Translations under genes and position numbers: made by a program
NCBI GenBank assembly: GCA_016183945.1
Contig: JACPDP010000029.1
Span: 11,354-75,353, forward strand
From: Magnetospirillum sp.
Lineage (GTDB): Bacteria > Pseudomonadota > Alphaproteobacteria > Rhodospirillales > Magnetospirillaceae
DNA: 64,000 nucleotides
Direction of reading: 5' to 3'
Shown here: one piece after another, positions 60,854 to 64,000 of the stretch
Numbering within the stretch: the stretch's first letter is position 1
How the letters are laid out: each line of letters starts with the position of its first letter
The notes under the pieces: generated by a model
What the model saw: the letters and a program-made list of their open reading frames with translations, nothing else
Told to the model about the DNA's origin: nothing
Database searches by the model: none

Positions 60854-61243
60854 ATGGCCAGAACCTATTTCGTCGTCGGCGGCGAGTATGCCGATACCAC
60901 CTTCACCACCATTGCCACCGGCCACGCCGAGGAGCGCTTCGGCCCCTTTGAGGAGCATGAGGCGCACGAGTGCTGGCGCGCCATCACCGGCAAGACCGTG
61001 GACAACGCCATGGTGCGCTACTTCATCCGCTCCGAGGGTGAGACAGAAGCGGGCTGGTACGTGGTGGGCGGCGAATACTCCGACACCACCTTCCAGAACA
61101 TCGTCGAGGGCCGCCCGCTGCAGACCTTCGGCCCGTTCGACCGCAAGACGGCGCTGGACACGTGGCGCGAGCTGACCGGCAAGACGGTGGACTGCGCGCT
61201 GACCCGCTTCGATCTGTGCACCGCCGACGAACTCAAGCGTTGA
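60854..61243 (+). CDS. Tandem DUF4170-like protein
   Basis: The 129-residue protein is two copies of one domain. Both copies read (F/Y)VVGGEY(A/S)DTTF, then GPF, W-R-x-(I/L)TGKTVD and a final R(Y/F) strand (residues 3-62 and 66-125). This is the pattern of DUF4170, an alphaproteobacterial family of unknown role that is usually a single copy. ATG 60854 follows GAGGAA. Fifteen bases after its stop begins the [2Fe-2S] gene with its own ribosome site, so the two are probably co-transcribed. Confidence 0.75.
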   Translation: MARTYFVVGGEYADTTFTTIATGHAEERFGPFEEHEAHECWRAITGKTVDNAMVRYFIRSEGETEAGWYVVGGEYSDTTFQNIVEGRPLQTFGPFDRKTALDTWRELTGKTVDCALTRFDLCTADELKR

Positions 61244-61258
61244 ATTCAGGGGAATCCG

Positions 61259-61597
61259 ATGTCGCACCTGCCTTACCAGTACCACGCCTTCCTGTGCACC
61301 CAGAGCCGTCCGGAGGGGCATCCGCGCGGCTGCTGCACCAGTCGTGGCGGCGGCGCCAAGCTCTATGAGCGGCTGGCGGCCAAATTCAGCGAGAAGAACC
61401 TGTGGGAATCGGGCAAGCTCAGCATCGCCTCAAGCAGCTGCCTCGGCTTCTGCGGCTATGGTCCGCTGATGGTGATCTATCCGCAGGGCATCTGGTACAA
61501 AGTCGAAACCGTCGCGGACATCGACGAGATCGTCGAGTCCCACTTCGTGAACCACACGCCGGTCGAGCGGCTGATGGTCACGCCGGTCAAGAAGTAG
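61259..61597 (+). CDS. Thioredoxin-like [2Fe-2S] ferredoxin
   Basis: The 112-residue protein has cysteines placed as in thioredoxin-fold [2Fe-2S] proteins: FLCTQSRPEGHPRGCC at 11-26 and SSCLGFCGYGPLMVIYP near 60-76. A WYKVETVADIDEIVESHF stretch closes the fold. Related proteins occur alone or in NuoE-like subunits; the partner here is unknown. ATG 61259 follows CAGGGGA. Its 3' end overlaps the CULT gene on the other strand by 11 bases. Confidence 0.85.
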   Translation: MSHLPYQYHAFLCTQSRPEGHPRGCCTSRGGGAKLYERLAAKFSEKNLWESGKLSIASSSCLGFCGYGPLMVIYPQGIWYKVETVADIDEIVESHFVNHTPVERLMVTPVKK

Positions 61598-61991
61598 GAC
61601 GGTTGGAACCCCCTTCTCCGCTGGGGGAGGGGGGGGCCGTGAGCCGATCCTTGATCAACCCGAAAAATACCTTTGGCGCGTCGGCGCCGTCCCAGCGCCA
61701 GCCGAGATGGGTGGCGCAGCCGCGGCACAGCGCCAGCCGCCAGTCATAGCCGCGGAACCAGGTGAACACACCCGACGGCGCGCCCACCGCATCCGCCCCT
61801 GGCGCCTCGCGGAAGCACAGCACTCTGAAGACGATCCCGGCGGGATTGAAGAAGACATGCCCGTGGCCGCCATTGATGGCCACGGCCCAGCGCGCCCGCG
61901 TCACCAGCAAGCCGCAGGCGGCGCAGTGATAGTCCACCTCCCGCTCGTCAACCGCCGTGTCAACGACAGTTGACACGGCGTCGCGAGGCAT
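61587..61991 (-). CDS. CULT-domain (cereblon-like) single-domain protein
   Basis: The 134-residue protein has CAAC (23-26) and CRGC (89-92), the likely zinc ligands. Between and around them lie GHVFFNPAGIVFRVLCF, SGVFTWFRGYDW and HLGWRW. These match the CULT domain of cereblon and of MsCI4, the M. gryphiswaldense protein used as a model for thalidomide and uridine-type ligand binding. The three ligand-cage tryptophans are present in FTWF, YDW and LGW. The last 16 or so residues (PPSPSGEGGSNRPTS) are encoded by an intergenic-type palindrome. The ATG lies one base after the upstream parvulin gene's stop, which suggests coupling; a 12-bp-arm palindrome lies just inside this start, so a later start is possible. 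Native ligand unknown. Confidence 0.85.
   Translation of the reverse strand: MPRDAVSTVVDTAVDEREVDYHCAACGLLVTRARWAVAINGGHGHVFFNPAGIVFRVLCFREAPGADAVGAPSGVFTWFRGYDWRLALCRGCATHLGWRWDGADAPKVFFGLIKDRLTAPPSPSGEGGSNRPTS
61609..61636. repeat. CCCTCTCC-family palindrome inside the CULT gene's 3' end
   Basis: An imperfect stem (CCCCCTTCTCC against GGGGGAGGGG) lies 12 bases past the [2Fe-2S] gene's stop and is read on the other strand as the CULT protein's C-terminal tail. It appears to be a fourth copy of the intergenic family. Confidence 0.45.
61953..61980. promoter_or_regulatory. Perfect palindrome at the parvulin/CULT junction
   Basis: CGCCGTGTCAAC and GTTGACACGGCG are exact complements separated by GACA. 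The element begins about ten bases inside the annotated CULT start. It could be an operator, an attenuating RNA hairpin, or a hairpin ending the parvulin message; no T run follows. Confidence 0.5.
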
Positions 61992-61992
61992 C

Positions 61993-62313
61993 CTAGTCGG
62001 TGCGCTGGATCAGGTGGTAACCGAACGACGTCTCGACCACATCGCTGACGTCGCCCTTGCCCAGGTCGAAGGCGGCTTCCTCGAACTCCGGGACCATGGA
62101 GCCCTTGCCGAAATAGCCGAGGTCGCCGCCCTCCTCGGACGAGGGGCAGTCGGAATACTGGCGCGCCAACTGGGCGAAATCGGCCCCCTGGGCGAGCTCG
62201 TCGCGGATGTTTTCGATGGAGGCCTGCGCCTCCTTCTGGCTGCGATCGGCCTGCGACCGCATCGAGCCCTTGTACATCAGAAGGATATGAGAGGCGCGAA
62301 TCTGCGCGGCCAT
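61993..62313 (-). CDS. Parvulin-type peptidyl-prolyl cis-trans isomerase
   Basis: The 106-residue protein is a lone parvulin domain: IRASHILLMYKGS, FAQLARQYSDCPSSEEGGDLGYFGKGSMVPEFE and SFGYHLIQRTD are the family's three signature stretches. It has no signal peptide, so it should act in the cytoplasm, helping proline isomerisation in client proteins. ATG 62313 has a CGGAG site; an earlier start is rejected. Its stop is one base from the CULT start, and the two are likely one operon. Confidence 0.9.
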   Translation of the reverse strand: MAAQIRASHILLMYKGSMRSQADRSQKEAQASIENIRDELAQGADFAQLARQYSDCPSSEEGGDLGYFGKGSMVPEFEEAAFDLGKGDVSDVVETSFGYHLIQRTD

Positions 62314-62382
62314 GGGGAACGCTCCGGGAAAATGGCTTCGGGGCGGCGATGCTATCACCGCCGCCCGCCCCGGTTCACCCTG

Positions 62383-62886
62383 TTATTTGCATTCGCCCTT
62401 GGAACCGGGCTGACAGACGCGGCCATCCACCCAGGTGGCACCGTCCAGCTTGGCATTCAGCCACAGCACCCGGCCGCCGAACTTGGCGCCCTTGAGGTTG
62501 GCTCCCACCAGATTGGCGCTGGTGAGGTTGCAGTCGTCGAAATTGGCATTCTCGAAGTTGGCACCCTGCGCCTTGATGGCGTGCATGTGGGAGCCCTTGA
62601 AGTTGGCATTCTTGAAGTTTCCCCCAATCATGCTGGTGAGCTGCATGTGCGACTGCTCGAAATTGACCCCCTCGAAGTCGCCCTCGTCCAGGATGGCGGC
62701 CAGGTAGGCGCTGTCGCGCAGGTCGAGGCCGCGCGCCTTGGCCCCCTTGAGGTCGCCCCAATTGCAATTGGCCTCGGCCTCCAGCTTGCACGACGGATTG
62801 AGGGCGCGGCTCTGCGCCATGGCCGCCGACGCGACGGCGGTGGCCGCCAGCACGGTGACGGTGGCAAGCAGGTGTGCTTTGGTCAT
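62383..62886 (-). CDS. Secreted pentapeptide-repeat protein
   Basis: The 167-residue protein has a signal peptide (TKAHLLATVTVLAATAVASAAMAQ). About ten pentapeptide units follow from residue 60 (GVNFE, GGNFK, NANFK, GANFE, NANFD, SANLV, GANLK, GAKFG), which should fold as a right-handed four-sided helix. Cysteines occur at both ends of the repeat region (PSCKLEAEANC and GRVCQPGSKGEC), so disulfides could cap it in the periplasm. ATG 62886 follows GGGAG with good spacing. A well-formed Fnr/FixK-type promoter lies upstream. The molecular role is unknown. Confidence 0.8.
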   Translation of the reverse strand: MTKAHLLATVTVLAATAVASAAMAQSRALNPSCKLEAEANCNWGDLKGAKARGLDLRDSAYLAAILDEGDFEGVNFEQSHMQLTSMIGGNFKNANFKGSHMHAIKAQGANFENANFDDCNLTSANLVGANLKGAKFGGRVLWLNAKLDGATWVDGRVCQPGSKGECK

Positions 62887-62914
62887 GTCATCCGACTCCC
62901 GCATGCGAAAACAT

Positions 62915-62963
62915 CTGGGATGTATAGCGAATGGGGCATGTGTTGTGTATTGACTTTCGTCAA
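62915..62963 (-). promoter_or_regulatory. Predicted class II Fnr/FixK promoter of the pentapeptide-repeat gene
   Basis: TTGACTTTCGTCAA at 62950-62963 fits TTGA-N6-TCAA and is palindromic (extended to ATTGAC-N4-GTCAAT). On the minus strand TATACA at 62926-62921 is a good -10. With a start of transcription near 62915 the box is centred at -41.5, the standard class II position. The leader would be about 29 bases. Confidence 0.6.
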
Positions 62964-63004
62964 TTACAGTTCGTTTATGTTAAATACGCCACACGGTCGG
63001 CGCT

Positions 63005-63033
63005 ATGGACTTCCGCTTTCGCGGGGGTGACGG
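63005..63033. repeat. CCCGC/GCGGG-type intergenic palindrome
   Basis: ATGGACTTCCGCTTTCGCGGGGGTGACGG is a close copy of one end of the composite element at 38622-38738 (there ATGGACTCCCGCTTTCGCGGGAGTGACGA). It lies 33 bases past the 3' end of hemB, in the 177-base gap before the pentapeptide gene. Confidence 0.6.
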
Positions 63034-63065
63034 CTTGCTGCGTCTTGAGGCCCGCGGCAACGCGC

Positions 63066-64000
<935 letters not shown>

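Overview
The window is GC-rich DNA with alphaproteobacterial gene content and most resembles Magnetospirillum or a close relative in Rhodospirillales. The clues are a napFDAGHBC operon, a single-domain cereblon-like (CULT) protein of the kind known from Magnetospirillum gryphiswaldense, a DUF4170 gene, TrmFO, and a HemB lacking the zinc-site cysteines. This is inference from gene content; no database search was run. I saw no rRNA, tRNA, CRISPR array, transposase or plasmid gene.

Region 1 (1-36917) is one enormous repeat-protein gene reading rightward, cut off by the left window edge. It encodes more than 12,000 residues: alanine-rich helices alternating with RTX/'bluetail'-like modules, then cadherin-like and Ig-like domains, two apparent seven-bladed propellers, RTX repeats, about a dozen LamG (concanavalin-like) modules, a beta-helix-like region and a short RTX tail. 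It looks like a type I-secreted surface adhesin. The reading frame is broken twice: a frameshift at about 8275, and a stretch at 21301-21401 that is a perfect 101-bp inverted copy of 21479-21579 and brings in stop codons. Frames match across the second break, so this was probably one gene. Whether the breaks are real or assembly faults cannot be decided from the sequence alone.

Region 2 (36918-45408) holds housekeeping and envelope-sugar genes: an orphan HybE-type hydrogenase chaperone, fructose-1,6-bisphosphatase, then a leftward group (UDP-glucose dehydrogenase, a UDP-glucuronate decarboxylase-like epimerase, a PIG-L deacetylase) divergent from a rightward pair (sugar C-methyltransferase, sugar-1-phosphate cytidylyltransferase-like protein). 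A small Cys-rich protein overlaps nudC tail to tail.

Region 3 (45533-57302) covers signalling and anaerobic respiration: a PAS-GGDEF-EAL protein with a degenerate GGDEF site, a periplasmic binding protein, and the periplasmic nitrate reductase operon napFDAGHBC, preceded by an Fnr/FixK-type box and closed by a strong intrinsic terminator. Beyond it lie a sigma-54 activator and a divergent outer-membrane barrel gene.

Region 4 (57349-64000) carries TrmFO, a HAMP/PP2C-type phosphatase, a small unknown, a tandem DUF4170 protein, a thioredoxin-like [2Fe-2S] protein, a CULT-domain gene abutting a parvulin isomerase, a secreted pentapeptide-repeat protein behind a well-placed Fnr/FixK-type promoter, and the 3' part of hemB. 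Two families of intergenic palindromes recur through regions 2-4.
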